A stretch of DNA of 64,000 bases from Mesorhizobium_B sp035998495 (GTDB taxonomy: Bacteria; Pseudomonadota; Alphaproteobacteria; Rhizobiales; Rhizobiaceae). The DNA lies in assembly GCA_035998495.1 (NCBI GenBank), contig DASYHP010000021.1, forward strand, positions 62,001 through 126,000, read 5' to 3'. Under the pieces are notes generated by a model. It saw only the letters and a program-made list of their open reading frames with translations. It did no database searches and was not told the origin of the DNA. Below are positions 26,231-34,553 of this stretch, in pieces. The translations under genes and the position numbers were made by a program. Within the stretch, counting starts at the first letter, position 1. Each line of letters opens with the position of its first letter.

Positions 26231-26342
26231 GGCCCGATCCCATGCCGGCCATTGGCGGCACCCGCGGAGGCGCCGATCAGCCATGGTTAACGGTCGGTTA
26301 ACAATCCCATGCGCATCGATCAGCTCGAACCAGGAGCCCGCG

Positions 26343-26675
26343 ATGACCAGCCGCTACGTGCCAAACGAGCCCGCCAGCTCAGTTTCGCTCGATACTCTCG
26401 CTTTGCTTTTGCGATCCGACGAGGCGCGCATCGCACAAATCCTGGGAGAGTTCCCCATGGTGCAGCGGGCAGTCTTGGCCGCCTTCTGCTTTTCGCGATG
26501 CCATATGCGATCGTTGAGCTTCAAGATCGCCTCTCATTGCGACGAACGGTCCCTTCGGAAAGCAGGGGGCCCTTCGGCTGAAATCCTCATCGAGCAGTCG
26601 CGAAGCCCCAGCACGTTCGACGTCGGACCCCTTGTGCACCAGAAGAGAAAGGTGACGCTCGCACGTTTCGGGTGA
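26343..26675 (+). CDS. Small conserved-looking hypothetical protein
   Basis: A 110-residue protein with a good AGGAG site seven bases before ATG 26343. The centre (FPMVQRAVLAAFCFSRCHMR then SLSFKIAS) resembles a family of short alphaproteobacterial proteins with an F(C/Y)(F/Y)GR.H(L/M)R motif, which have no assigned function. It lies between two IS5 relics, so it may be a passenger that survived between insertions. Confidence 0.55.
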   Translation: MTSRYVPNEPASSVSLDTLALLLRSDEARIAQILGEFPMVQRAVLAAFCFSRCHMRSLSFKIASHCDERSLRKAGGPSAEILIEQSRSPSTFDVGPLVHQKRKVTLARFG

Positions 26676-26694
26676 TGCGGTCAGCCGCATAGTC

Positions 26695-26832
26695 CGATCT
26701 TTCCCGACAGCCCAGCTCAAGCAGTTCTGCGCCGTCGCCACACGCTACGACAAAGCCGCCGCAAACTTCCTCGCTACAGCCCAGCTCGCCTGCGTCAGAC
26801 TTTGGCTGCGGCTTCGTGAGTCCACGTCGTGA
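26695..26832 (+). mobile_element. IS5-family transposase C-terminal relic
   Basis: The last 45 codons of an IS5-family transposase: QLKQFCAVATRYDKAAANFL, then ATAQLACVRLWLR and TGA at 26830-26832. Family members end with ...(F/R)(R)(V)ATRY(D/E)K.A.N(Y/F)L...Q.A..R.W.R. The relic ends two bases before the point where the LysE reading frame on the other strand loses homology. Confidence 0.75.
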
Positions 26833-26834
26833 TA

Positions 26835-26939
26835 CGTCACGATGAACAGCACGGCGGGCCCGGGTGTCAGCAGAAGCACAAGCGAAGCTGCAACGAACAG
26901 CCACCACGCTGTGAGATCCGGCAATGTGGTCCCCATCAT
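26835..26939 (-). pseudogene. LysE-family exporter, truncated by IS5
   Basis: The minus-strand start at 26939 encodes the first 35 residues of a LysE/RhtB exporter (LPDLTAWWLFVAASLVLLLT then PGPAVLFIVT, the conserved first helix with TPGPA). Similarity stops at about 26835, exactly at the IS5 relic. The ATG overlaps the upstream PfpI-like gene stop by four bases, so the two were once an operon. Confidence 0.8.
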
Positions 26940-28102
26940 CGTCCGGCAAGTACTCGCGTCAATGCACTGCTTGAACCGGGATATTCCAGCTGCATGGCAA
27001 CGACCTCGGCTGTGTGCGCTCCGTAGCGGACCTCGATCTCCTGAAGCGTTCGGTCCAAGGCTCTCGCAGGCCGCTCATTTCCGATCGACGGTAGCACCTT
27101 GTCTCGGGACCGTACCATTGTGACCTCGTCGGGTAGGATACGGAGCCCGCTTTGGCTTTCCACTGCGGAGGTGGCGGCGAAGGTGACCACATGTGATCGG
27201 TACGTCCGCGACCAAGCATCCGCAACAAGGGCGAGCGACACTTCATCGACGCCCGGCTGAAGTTCAATGCCGAGCTCCTCGTAGTTCCAGACTGCGAGCG
27301 AGTTGCCGATGGCCGCCAGCGCAAAAGGTCGAGTGAACGTGAAGGCCCCGCTGCGGTGACGAGCATCCCAGTGCGGCAGACCCATGTCGCGCGCGACCGT
27401 TTCGGCTTTGTCTCGACCTGCGATGGCCTCGATCAAGGTGAGCATCATCGGCATGGAGGCGGTGATGCCTGTGGTCGTGGCAACGCCCCGATCGACGACG
27501 AGCCGCCGGTCGGGCACATAGCGGATCGGGTGCTCCTCGCGCAGCTCGTCAAGATAATACCAGTGGGTGGTCGCGCGCTTGCCGTCGAGCAGGCCAGCTG
27601 CGGCGACCACCTTCGCGCCGGCGCAAACGCTGACAACAATGGCACCCTTCTGTGCCTGGCTCCTGATCCATTCGAGGGCCGCTGGGTCGTCGTCTCGGCT
27701 CATGGCGGGCACGACGACATAGTCGGCCCCCTCGGGATGCTGCGCGTCGAACTCAGCTGCGGTCGCCTCGGGCTCGACGGTAAGCGCGGGGTAAAGCCGT
27801 ACAGGTCCAGGCTCCGTTGCCAGCGCCACCACGTCAGCCACGTCGGCTCGGCGGAGAATGCCGAGAGGCATGAGGTAGTCCGTGACCTCGGTCGCATTGT
27901 TGATGCCGATGACCGCGATCAGCGGCCGCTGACGCTTGGGTGGCTTCAGGGCCGCCAGCGTGGCCTCGATCTCGTTCTGAGGGATGGGCGCTGCTGCCGC
28001 GGCCGCAGGCGCGGGCGGCAGCGACAACAGCCATCCCCCGCCACCCATCAGGAAAAGCGCTACGACACCCAGCCCACCCCACATCCAATAGCGCCATTTC
28101 AT
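26936..28102 (-). CDS. Membrane-anchored DJ-1/PfpI (GATase1-like) protein
   Basis: A 388-residue protein. Residues about 9-29 form one membrane helix, then an Ala/Pro linker leads to a DJ-1/PfpI domain (about 60-240) with the nucleophile elbow VSVCAGAKVVAAAG (C160). This resembles the amidotransferase-like domain of GlxA/AraC-type regulators, but no helix-turn-helix follows. About 150 further residues follow the domain and are unassigned. The fold suggests a chaperone, hydrolase or sensor in the periplasm. The downstream LysE gene was broken by an IS. Confidence 0.8.
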   Translation of the reverse strand: MKWRYWMWGGLGVVALFLMGGGGWLLSLPPAPAAAAAAPIPQNEIEATLAALKPPKRQRPLIAVIGINNATEVTDYLMPLGILRRADVADVVALATEPGPVRLYPALTVEPEATAAEFDAQHPEGADYVVVPAMSRDDDPAALEWIRSQAQKGAIVVSVCAGAKVVAAAGLLDGKRATTHWYYLDELREEHPIRYVPDRRLVVDRGVATTTGITASMPMMLTLIEAIAGRDKAETVARDMGLPHWDARHRSGAFTFTRPFALAAIGNSLAVWNYEELGIELQPGVDEVSLALVADAWSRTYRSHVVTFAATSAVESQSGLRILPDEVTMVRSRDKVLPSIGNERPARALDRTLQEIEVRYGAHTAEVVAMQLEYPGSSSALTRVLAGR

Positions 28103-28139
28103 GGCCTGCTCTCCCGTTCCACGCTTGATGTGGATGCTA

Positions 28140-28347
28140 CCAAAGCCGCGAGGGGCAAGATCAGCCGGCCGCCGCGCCCGCCGCGCACATAGTGCAGGCT
28201 GGTTCCGTTTACGCTCACCTCTCCCGACGCGAAGTTCAGCGGCGGCGTCGCACGCTATTCTGCCGGCAGAACCAGCGCAGTGCCCATGCGGATTGCCGCC
28301 GAGGCAGCAAACCCCAGAAATGAGAGCCGATGACGAGTATTGGACAT
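28140..28347 (-). pseudogene. Alpha/beta-hydrolase N-terminal relic
   Basis: From ATG 28347 the minus strand reads MSNTRHRLSFLGFAASAAIR, then TALVLPAE, a stop, and continues in the same frame as PLNFASGEVSVNGTSLHYVR then GGRGG. That is a leader peptide followed by the first strand of an alpha/beta-hydrolase (VNGT.LHYVRGG.G). The rest is missing. Confidence 0.6.
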
Positions 28348-28366
28348 AGAAGGTTCTCCTTCGACC

Positions 28367-28606
28367 TCACCGGCTACGGATGAGCGTCATCCAAGGTAAC
28401 GAATGAAAGACGGCCATGAGCAGGTACATGAATGGCATCCCGCTCAGCGCTGGCATATGATCTGCCCCAACGCAGGTCGGGCTTGCGGCGCTGTGATCGG
28501 TACTAACTGTCACCAGCGCCATGACCGCGAAAACAGGCGAAGCCGCCAAACCAAGCAGTCTTGCCGCATCGAGCCGTCGACCCAAGCCAACGCTGCGCTG
28601 GCTCAT
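28367..28606 (-). CDS. Small two-helix membrane protein, unknown function
   Basis: A 79-residue protein with hydrophobic helices at about 17-35 and 57-73 (PFMYLLMAVFHSLPW). The ATG overlaps the stop of the upstream DUF899 gene by four bases, so the two are one operon. Similar short membrane proteins ending in YLLM..FH..PWL occur in alphaproteobacteria without known function. Confidence 0.65.
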   Translation of the reverse strand: MSQRSVGLGRRLDAARLLGLAASPVFAVMALVTVSTDHSAASPTCVGADHMPALSGMPFMYLLMAVFHSLPWMTLIRSR

Positions 28607-29349
28607 GGCACGCCAACCCCCAGGTCATCAGAGTGCCCGGCATTCACACGCGGCCACTGGGCAATGGGGCGATCACCGCGACGGTAAGGGTGCTGGTCTT
28701 CCGGCTGCTGTGGCCAACCGGCTGGTGAATCCTCCCAGGCCTCCTGCCGCCCATAGGCGGTCAAGTCGAGCAACCGGTAGCTGTTGTCCATCGCCTCGAC
28801 GCCGCGCCATGACGTCCAGTAGGTCTCAAAGACATCGGATCCCTGCCGCAGGTAGCAGACGAGATGAAACATGCCGATCTGACGTGCGACGAGGAGAGTG
28901 TCGAGCGAGTTCTCGGCCGAGTACCAGGGCATCTCCCAGCCCATGAAGTCTCGGTACCGGAGGCTCTCTTCGTATGGACCTTGGCAGAGCACGGCGAAGG
29001 TAACGTCACGGGAATGCAGGAAGGACAGTTCGCGCACCTGCGACGTATAGAAGGTGCACCCCTCGCACTGCTCTGGCGCAGGTTTGCCGGTGTCCCACAT
29101 GAAGTAGTAGGCGATGAGCATACGCCGGCCCTCGAACGCATCCAACAGCGGCACCACCCCCCGCTCGCCAACAAGCGGCGTGGCGCCATCGACTTTCACC
29201 ATTGGTAGCCGTCGGCGGGTGGCCGCGATCGCATCTCCCTCAGCCGTGTGAGCTTTCTCCCGCAGCCGAAGCTTGTCGATCTCGGCCTGATACACGGCAC
29301 GCTCAACGATTTTTGGAGCGTCCGCGTCCTTTAGGGGGAGATTTGCCAT
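28603..29349 (-). CDS. DUF899 thioredoxin-like family protein
   Basis: A 248-residue DUF899 protein. ATG at 29349 with GGAG upstream is used; the frame stays open to 29679 only as a non-conserved extension. A CxxC motif (C95 and C98, EQCEGCTF) follows the strand MLIAYYFMWDTGKPAPE, in the position of a peroxiredoxin/thioredoxin active site. DUF899 genes often accompany regulators and are thought to have thiol-redox roles; that is inference. It is divergent from the AraC regulator. Confidence 0.87.
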   Translation of the reverse strand: MANLPLKDADAPKIVERAVYQAEIDKLRLREKAHTAEGDAIAATRRRLPMVKVDGATPLVGERGVVPLLDAFEGRRMLIAYYFMWDTGKPAPEQCEGCTFYTSQVRELSFLHSRDVTFAVLCQGPYEESLRYRDFMGWEMPWYSAENSLDTLLVARQIGMFHLVCYLRQGSDVFETYWTSWRGVEAMDNSYRLLDLTAYGRQEAWEDSPAGWPQQPEDQHPYRRGDRPIAQWPRVNAGHSDDLGVGVP

Positions 29350-29524
29350 CTCTGATCTCCGTTCTCTGCCGCCGCTTTCGGTGCGAACTTGCACATCGCC
29401 CTCATCGGTCGGCTCGTCGCCGTTGAGTTCCGAGTTGGCAGTAAGCCATGTGCGGTGAGCTTGCAGGGTCGATTTTTGCGGTCCCGCTCTGCTATGGCAG
29501 GCTGGCATGATGTGGAGAGGGCTT

Positions 29525-30421
29525 ATGGCCCGCAGAGTATCGCATTCGACTGCGCTGCAATTGGCCGAGTTAGATGAGGGCGGCCGCAGCTTCAGACGCA
29601 TATGGCCCGAGGTCGCAGTGGAGTATGCATGGCTGCCGCCGTGGGAAGGGCGCACGGAGGTCCGCGCCAACCGCGTCAAGGTCGTCTTCTCGGGTCATGA
29701 GAGCGTTGCCGTCGACCACGAGGGCATCCTGCATGACGTGCGAGCCCGCCCGGGCGGCGCTTACCTGATGGGAACAGATGCAACGCGGCTCCAGCGGATC
29801 AGGGAGCACAGCGACACGCTGGACATGTATCCCGACATGAGTCTGCTGAACGCCGAAGCTCGGGCGCGGGGGTTTGAGAATTTCGCCATCGCGCCGACTC
29901 TCGCATATGGCACGAACCACGTGTTCGACATTCAGCCCGTTTTCCTGAGCCTTGCCCATCTCTTCCGGAAGGCCTGCATCGGTGCGACTGCAATCTCCGA
30001 CGTCGAGGCTTCCACGCTGGCCTACCGGCTGATCGACGGCATCTTGTCCTTGCAAGGTGCAGCTAGGAAGGAAAGGATGACTGCAGGCAGGCTCAACACA
30101 TCGGCGCTAGCAAGGGTCTGCGACTACGTCGAGGAGAACCTGACTCAAAGGCTCTCGCTGCCGTGCCTTGCGGCTTTGTGCGACTTAAGTCCGTGGCATT
30201 TCGCCGTTCGGTTCAAGGCTGCGACAGGTGTGTCGCCCGGCCAATACGTGCTTGGCCGGCGCCTGGAGTTCGCCAAGCGGCTCGTGATGACCACGGAGCT
30301 TCCAGTCTGGGACATCGCCTGGTCGGCAGGTTTCGAGAATATCAGCCATTTTAGGCGGCAGTTCCGACACCATGTGGGACTCCTGCCCGGCGAGCTGCGC
30401 CGCGCCACCACGTTGCGATAA
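29525..30421 (+). CDS. AraC-family transcriptional regulator
   Basis: About 298 residues. The C-terminal 100 residues hold the two AraC helix-turn-helices (LSLPCLAALCDLSPWHFAVR, then ELPVWDIAWSAGFENISHF, with the final F..RQFR..VG..PGE). The N-terminal half (about 20-170) is a ligand or cofactor domain of unknown type. ATG at 29525 has GGAGAGG upstream; ATG at 29507 is the alternative. It is divergent from the DUF899 operon, its likely target. Confidence 0.87.
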   Translation: MARRVSHSTALQLAELDEGGRSFRRIWPEVAVEYAWLPPWEGRTEVRANRVKVVFSGHESVAVDHEGILHDVRARPGGAYLMGTDATRLQRIREHSDTLDMYPDMSLLNAEARARGFENFAIAPTLAYGTNHVFDIQPVFLSLAHLFRKACIGATAISDVEASTLAYRLIDGILSLQGAARKERMTAGRLNTSALARVCDYVEENLTQRLSLPCLAALCDLSPWHFAVRFKAATGVSPGQYVLGRRLEFAKRLVMTTELPVWDIAWSAGFENISHFRRQFRHHVGLLPGELRRATTLR

Positions 30422-30422
30422 A

Positions 30423-30575
30423 GTCGTGAGCGCCAATCCCACAGTGACGATCGCCCGCGCATTTACCGACACGTTTTCCGGCATCGCACCCAACCACGTG
30501 CCTCCCTTTGTGGTCACGCAGGTGATCGGCGCTCTCGCCGGCATGGCGTTGACGCGCTGGCTGCATCAGCCGCGG
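30423..30575 (+). pseudogene. Aquaporin (AqpS/MIP-type) C-terminal relic
   Basis: The translation SANPTVTIARAFTDTFSGIA, then PNHVPPFVVTQVIGALAGMA, matches the second NPA loop and last helix of MIP channels (SANPAVT.AR..TDTF.GI). In many alphaproteobacterial ars operons an AqpS channel stands in place of ArsB. Only this tail remains, directly upstream of arsR. Confidence 0.65.
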
Positions 30576-30639
30576 CCCTCTTTCGAAAAATCTGGAAATA
30601 CTATTGACAGCGCTTCGCAACGCGCCTAGTGGTATTTCT

Positions 30640-30960
30640 ATGAATATCGAACAAGCCGCCAAACAGCTCGAAGCCCTCGGCAACCCGACACGCCTGCAGC
30701 TCTACCGCACCCTGGTGCGGGCTGGCCAGAACGGCCTTCCGGTAAGTCGGGTGCAAGAGAAGCTCGGCATCCCAGCGTCCACGCTTTCGCACCACCTGCA
30801 CCGGCTGATCCTGACCGGGCTGGTCACGCAGGAGCGGCAGGCAACGACGCTGATCTGCCGGGCGCACTATCCGGCCATGGATACGCTGCTGGGCTTTCTT
30901 GCTGACGAGTGCTGTGCGGACTCTGGTTGCGCCGTGGAGGCTGAAGAAGCGGCCGCTTGA
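30640..30960 (+). CDS. arsR: ArsR-family regulator of the arsenic-type locus
   Basis: A 106-residue winged-helix repressor of the SmtB/ArsR type (LEALGNPTRLQLYRTLVRAG, STLSHHLHRLILTGLV). Cysteines at the C-terminus (ECCADSGC) could bind arsenite; the classical alpha3 Cys pair is absent, as in ArsR variants that use C-terminal cysteines. A TTGACA hexamer lies at 30604-30609, and ATTTCTA occurs both over the start codon (about 30634) and upstream of the next gene (about 30989), as candidate operator halves. Confidence 0.85.
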   Translation: MNIEQAAKQLEALGNPTRLQLYRTLVRAGQNGLPVSRVQEKLGIPASTLSHHLHRLILTGLVTQERQATTLICRAHYPAMDTLLGFLADECCADSGCAVEAEEAAA

Positions 30961-31018
30961 GACGCTTCTTTGTGCAAAATAATTCGATATTTCTAGAACC
31001 TATGAAGAGGATTGTGCC

Positions 31019-31264
31019 ATGTCCTTCGTGTCTATCATCTCTAGCTTCGCTCGCAGCCTACTCCACCGTCGCGCTGTGCGGCCCCTTCGCGAGCTGGAAG
31101 AGCATCTGCTCGCCGACATGGGCCTCACGCGCGGAGACGTGCACCGCTCCCTGGCTCAGTCGATCTTTGTGGATCCTTCCCGGGCGCTGAAAGACGCTTG
31201 CTGCCACTGGATGGCGAGTTCCGCCGGCTCAGGCAAGGCCGGCGGCCCGGCGCTGCGCTACTGA
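31019..31264 (+). CDS. Small DUF1127 (YjiS-like) protein in the ars operon
   Basis: An 81-residue basic protein; residues about 14-42 (RRAVRPLRELEEHLLADMGL then TRGDVHRSL) match the DUF1127 core. It lies between arsR and the flavoprotein gene with short gaps, so it is in the operon. DUF1127 proteins are recurrent small companions in alphaproteobacterial operons; the job here is unknown. Confidence 0.8.
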   Translation: MSFVSIISSFARSLLHRRAVRPLRELEEHLLADMGLTRGDVHRSLAQSIFVDPSRALKDACCHWMASSAGSGKAGGPALRY

Positions 31265-31287
31265 AACACCAAGCGAGGAGCCGAGCG

Positions 31288-32715
31288 ATGACCGAGATAT
31301 CTTCCCTCCCAGTCGCCGTTATCGGCGCTGGGCCCGTCGGGTTGGCGGCCGCAGCGCACCTGATTGGGCGCGGCTTGCCCGTGAAGATCTATGAGGCCGG
31401 AGAGACGGCTGGCACCAATGTGCGCGACTGGGGCCACGTGCCCCTCTTCTCGCCGTGGGGCTACAGCAGCGACGTGGCTGCGAGAGCCCTCCTGGAACGC
31501 CATGGCTGGGCAGCACCCTGTGCTGACGGCTATCCCACCGGCGCCGACCTTTACGAGCGCTATCTCGCGCCGCTCGCGTCTACCCCGGAGATCGCGGCCG
31601 TGCTCTCAACCGGCACCCGGGTCACCGTCATCACACGCCGGGGCGCCGACAAGCTTGCGAGCCGTGATCGGGAGGCGAAGCCGTTCGTGCTCAATCTCGA
31701 AAGTGCTGTCGGGCAGAAGAGCCGCGAGCTCGCGCGTGCCATCATCGATGCTTCTGGAACATGGACGAACCCGAACCCACTCGGCGCCGATGGCTTGCCG
31801 GTGGTCGGCGAGGCCGAGAACGCGGATCGCATCGCCTATGGCGTGCCTGAAGTGCTCGGCCACGATCGCGACCGGTATGCCGGCAAGGCGATCCTTGTAG
31901 TGGGTGCCGGGCACTCTGCAGCCAACGTGCTCCTCGATCTGGCAAAGCTCGCCGAGGAAGTGCCGGGCACAGCCATCTCCTGGGTGACGCGCAGCGCCAA
32001 TCTTACGCGTGTTTTTGGCGGCGGTACAGCTGATCAGCTGCCGGCGCGGGGCGAGCTTGGCGCTGACGTCAAGGAGCTGGTCGACAGCAGTCGCGTCGAG
32101 CTCGTGGCTGGCTTCTCTGTCGGTGCGGTGCGGCGCGAGGGCGAACGTCTCGTTCTCACCGGCGAGACAGCGAGCGGCCTACGCGAGCTTGAGCCGGCCG
32201 ATCGCATCATTGTGGCCACTGGCCAGCGACCGGACCTCTCGCTCACGCGCGAGCTGCGCCTCGACCTTGATCCCTGGATCGAGAGCGCAAAAGCGCTTGG
32301 ACCGTTGATCGACCCGAACCTGCACTCTTGCGGTTCCGTGCCCCCGCACGGCCATCGCGAGCTCGCCCATCCAGAGCCGGGGTACTATACAGTCGGAATC
32401 AAATCGTATGGCCGGGCGCCCACTTTCCTGATGCTGACGGGCTATGAGCAGGTCCGCTCGGTGGTGGCAGCGATCGCAGGCGACATGGAAGCAGCCGACA
32501 ACGTCCAGCTCGTGCTGCCCGAGACTGGTGTGTGCTCTTCAACCCCCGGCGGTTCCACAGCAACGCAGACGGAGAGCGGTTGCTGTGGTGGACCAGCGCC
32601 CGTTGGCGTGGAAGCCTGCTGCGTGGCGGACGCGGTGGCCAAGGAGAGAACCGGAGCAGGGTGCGGATGTGGCACGACGAACACCCAAGCTAGCCGAGTG
32701 CCCGAGCCGGCATGA
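31288..32715 (+). CDS. ArsO-like FAD/NAD(P)-binding oxidoreductase with Cys-rich tail
   Basis: A 475-residue flavoprotein. It has a Rossmann FAD motif at about 9-25 (AVIGAGPVGLAAAAHL), a second nucleotide motif at about 205-220 (ILVVGAGHSAANVLLDLA), and the C-terminal ATG motif (RIIVATGQRPDLS). After residue 410 a Cys-rich tail carries GCCGGP, ACC and GCGCG clusters, probably a thiol-metal(loid) binding appendage. The gene follows a good GAGGAG site. ArsO-type enzymes accompany ars operons and are thought to oxidise or process arsenicals; the function is inferred. It overlaps the MFS gene by four bases. Confidence 0.82.
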   Translation: MTEISSLPVAVIGAGPVGLAAAAHLIGRGLPVKIYEAGETAGTNVRDWGHVPLFSPWGYSSDVAARALLERHGWAAPCADGYPTGADLYERYLAPLASTPEIAAVLSTGTRVTVITRRGADKLASRDREAKPFVLNLESAVGQKSRELARAIIDASGTWTNPNPLGADGLPVVGEAENADRIAYGVPEVLGHDRDRYAGKAILVVGAGHSAANVLLDLAKLAEEVPGTAISWVTRSANLTRVFGGGTADQLPARGELGADVKELVDSSRVELVAGFSVGAVRREGERLVLTGETASGLRELEPADRIIVATGQRPDLSLTRELRLDLDPWIESAKALGPLIDPNLHSCGSVPPHGHRELAHPEPGYYTVGIKSYGRAPTFLMLTGYEQVRSVVAAIAGDMEAADNVQLVLPETGVCSSTPGGSTATQTESGCCGGPAPVGVEACCVADAVAKERTGAGCGCGTTNTQASRVPEPA

Positions 32716-33941
32716 CGTCCGAGGGAGGTTCTAACGGGACCACGCTGCCGCTAATTTCGCCAAACCGCGGAGTCGTCATCAGCACGCTCGGCGTCACCCA
32801 GATCTTCGCCTGGGGAAGCACCTACTATCTCCCAGCCGTGCTTGCAGCACCAATGGGTGCAGACACCGGCTGGCCGCTGCCCTGGGTCGCGGCCGGCGTT
32901 TCGGTCGGGCTGCTGATGGCGGGCTTGGTCTCGCCACGGGTGGGGCGCGCGATCGACAGAAACGGCGGCCGCAGGGTGCTGGGCGCGAGTTCGGCGCTGA
33001 TCGGCGCTGGGCTCTTGATGCTCGCATTCGCGCATGGCCTTGTCACCTATTTCGCCGGCTGGCTCGTGCTTGGCCTCGGCATGGGGACCGGCCTCTACGA
33101 TGCCGCCTTTGCCACTCTTGGGCGCTACTACGGCCGCGAAGCGCGCAGCGCCATCACGACACTGACGCTCTGGGGCGGGTTTGCCAGCACCGTTTGCTGG
33201 CCGCTCTCGGCCTTTCTCGTCGAGGCCGTCGGCTGGCGCGGCACGTGTCTCGCCTACTCGGCTTTCCAGTTGCTGGTCGCGCTACCCATGCACCTGTGGC
33301 TGCTTCCGCCAGCCAAACCGGTGGTGCCGGTCGCCGACAACACAGGACAAAAGAAGGTCGTTTTCACGCCCGCTCAGTGGCGGGCCTTTCTGCTCATGGC
33401 CGGCGTGGTCACGATCGGCGGCGCGGTTTCGTCGCTGGTTTCGGTTCACCTGCTCACGATGTTGCAGGCCAGTGGCGTAAGCCTTGCTGCGGCGGTTTCA
33501 TTGGGCGCGCTGATCGGCCCCGCCCAGGTGGGCGCCCGTGTGATCGAGATGGCTTTCGGGCGGCACTATCACCCCGTTTGGACCATGTCGGGAGCAACTC
33601 TCCTCGTCGCAATCGGCTTGGCGCTGCTTGCAACCGGATGGCCGCTCGCCGCCTTGGCGCTGATCCTTTATGGCTGTGGAACCGGCATCTTTTCGATTGG
33701 ACGAGGCACGCTGCCGCTCGCGCTGTTCGGCGCCGATGGGTATGCGACGCTGATGGGCAGGCTGGCCGTGCCGAGCCTGATCGCCCAGGCCCTGGCACCG
33801 TCAGTCGGTGCGGTCGCGATCGCACAGGCCGGCGCGGGCTCGACATTCACGATTCTCACTGTGATGGCGTTCGTAAATGTGTGCCTAGCAACGGTACTTT
33901 TGCTGTCAGGCATCCGGATCGGCACGACTTCGGACCCATAA
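32712..33941 (+). CDS. MFS efflux transporter of the arsenic-type locus
   Basis: A 409-residue, twelve-helix MFS protein. The GTG/ATG overlap with the flavoprotein stop suggests coupled translation and a shared substrate. Position after an ArsO-like gene and an ArsR regulator indicates a metalloid or arsenical exporter (ArsK-like), an assignment by context. A decayed partial copy exists at 14387-14779. Confidence 0.85.
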   Translation: MTSEGGSNGTTLPLISPNRGVVISTLGVTQIFAWGSTYYLPAVLAAPMGADTGWPLPWVAAGVSVGLLMAGLVSPRVGRAIDRNGGRRVLGASSALIGAGLLMLAFAHGLVTYFAGWLVLGLGMGTGLYDAAFATLGRYYGREARSAITTLTLWGGFASTVCWPLSAFLVEAVGWRGTCLAYSAFQLLVALPMHLWLLPPAKPVVPVADNTGQKKVVFTPAQWRAFLLMAGVVTIGGAVSSLVSVHLLTMLQASGVSLAAAVSLGALIGPAQVGARVIEMAFGRHYHPVWTMSGATLLVAIGLALLATGWPLAALALILYGCGTGIFSIGRGTLPLALFGADGYATLMGRLAVPSLIAQALAPSVGAVAIAQAGAGSTFTILTVMAFVNVCLATVLLLSGIRIGTTSDP

Positions 33942-34059
33942 TGTTGGTCACTGAAGAGGGCGTCGTCGGCACCTATCCGGTCGGTACGGTTGCCGTGCGA
34001 AACCTGCCGAAGGTTAAAAGCGCACCGCCTCGCCGGGCGCACATGCGCCTTCATCGAAC

Positions 34060-34485
34060 TTACGCCAGCCGCCCGTGCTCGTGGTCATTGCTCGCCAGCG
34101 TTTCGATCACGCGGCATTCGGCTACGCGGCCGCAAGAGCACTCCTCGATCATCCGCACGAGTTCGGCCTTGAGCGCATTGAGCTTGGCGATGCGCTGCTC
34201 AACCTGGGCCAGATGCTCTCGCGCAAGCGCATCCGCCGCCGCACAGGATTGAGTCGGATTGTCCTGAAGCGACAGGAGCGTGCGGATGGCGTCCACCTCA
34301 AAGCCGAGTTCGCGCGCATGCCGGATGAAGGTCAACCGGCGAAGATCCCTATCGTCATAGAGCCGACGGTTACTCTCGGTCCGCGGAAGGGCCGGAAGCA
34401 AGCCAATCTGCTCATAGAAGCGGATCGTCGGCACCTTGACGCCGCTCTTCTTCGCCGCCGTGCCGATGGGGACAGCCTGTCGCAT
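34060..34485 (-). CDS. MerR-family Zn/Cd/Pb-responsive regulator
   Basis: A 141-residue protein: winged helix (TIRFYEQIGLLPALPRTES), coiled coil at about 80-115, and a metal loop with C81, C116, C118, C124, H135 and H137. The cysteine spacing fits the ZntR/CadR/PbrR group, sensors of divalent soft metals. It is divergent from the methyltransferase-ZntA operon across the promoter at 34495-34525, which it should activate when metal is bound. Confidence 0.9.
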   Translation of the reverse strand: MRQAVPIGTAAKKSGVKVPTIRFYEQIGLLPALPRTESNRRLYDDRDLRRLTFIRHARELGFEVDAIRTLLSLQDNPTQSCAAADALAREHLAQVEQRIAKLNALKAELVRMIEECSCGRVAECRVIETLASNDHEHGRLA

Positions 34486-34494
34486 CTTTTCCTC

Positions 34495-34525
34495 TTGATC
34501 CTCTAGCCGCTAGAGAATGTAGAGA
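34495..34525 (+). promoter_or_regulatory. MerR-type metal-responsive promoter
   Basis: TTGATC (34495-34500), a 19-base spacer and TAGAGA (34520-34525). The spacer opens with a perfect dyad, CTCTAG-CCG-CTAGAG (34501-34515). This is the ZntR/CadR/PbrR promoter plan: an over-long spacer with a palindrome. The -35 lies 9 bases from the divergent merR start and the -10 is followed by GAGCTGGGG before the first gene. Confidence 0.88.
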
Positions 34526-34553
34526 GCTGGGGACCGACATGGAAGGCACTCCG

